Shown: positions 63,996 through 64,000 of the stretch, piece by piece
Layout of the letters: every line of letters begins with the position of its first letter
Numbering within the stretch: position 1 is the stretch's first letter
From: Gammaproteobacteria bacterium 42_54_T18
GTDB taxonomy: Bacteria; Pseudomonadota; Gammaproteobacteria; Pseudomonadales; Ketobacteraceae
Reading direction: 5' to 3'
DNA: 64,000 nt
Assembly: GCA_002163245.1 (NCBI GenBank)
Contig: MAAL01000055.1
Coordinates: 44,623-108,622, forward strand
Notes under the pieces: model-generated
What the model saw: the letters and a program-made list of their open reading frames with translations, nothing else
Database searches by the model: none
Told to the model about the DNA's origin: nothing
Program-made: the position numbers and the translations under genes

Positions 63996-64000
63996 GGCAC

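Noticed and set aside
63875..64000. Insertion sequence at the right edge
   Set aside because: An 11-bp inverted repeat is present but no transposase is visible within the window, so no element can be claimed.

Overview
This window looks like chromosomal DNA of a low-GC marine gammaproteobacterium, probably related to Oceanospirillales, Cellvibrionales or Pseudomonadales. The evidence is the gene set: a Pseudomonas-like LPS inner-core cluster with several sugar kinases and a carbamoyltransferase, hldE next to msbA, waaA, and the nudF / DUF1249 / cpdA / yqiA / parE run. The genus cannot be named from the sequence alone.

Host part 1 (1-27335). After the 3' end of ilvE, the plus strand carries waaF, waaC, waaP, an O-antigen-ligase-like membrane protein and a GT2 glycosyltransferase. 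A minus-strand operon (12762 down to 5780) converges on it and encodes a LPS-kinase-like protein, waaG, a double-domain kinase-like protein, a carbamoyltransferase and two glycosyltransferases. hldE and msbA follow, then a minus-strand group (Gre-like factor, aldo/keto reductase, FAD oxidoreductase), then waaA, thiC, nudF, yqiB, cpdA (with a CRP-type palindrome upstream), yqiA and parE. Together the waa, hldE, msbA and waaA genes build, decorate and export the lipid A-core.

Mobile part (27342-60835). A 33.5-kb Tn7-like transposon sits directly after the parE stop codon. Its limits can be read from the sequence: 25-bp perfect terminal inverted repeats, a 5-bp target duplication (TTTTC), and arrays of repeated CGACA-N7/8-GAAAC sites at both ends that are probably TnsB binding sites. 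The core is tnsA, a small ORF resembling the TnsB N-terminus, tnsB, tnsC and two TniQ-family genes. The cargo is largely defence: a type I restriction-modification operon with a WYL regulator, a primase-helicase, a complete Wadjet jetABCD operon with its own divergent WYL regulator, an orphan ParS-type antitoxin, a HExxH metallopeptidase, a lipoprotein and a membrane-anchored M28 peptidase. Partial duplications (a 48-codon M28 remnant joined to a copy of end-proximal sequence, and a copy of distal-end-proximal sequence at about 45.7 kb) suggest the element was assembled from two or more related elements.

Host part 2 (60841-64000). Beyond the transposon lies a minus-strand RNA-repair pair (HD-phosphatase/polynucleotide kinase and a minimal ATP-dependent RNA ligase). 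Next comes a mirror-image unit with two divergent cysteine-containing micro-ORFs, each followed by hairpins and a terminator, then tRNA-Lys(TTT) and the edge of an unidentified unit.
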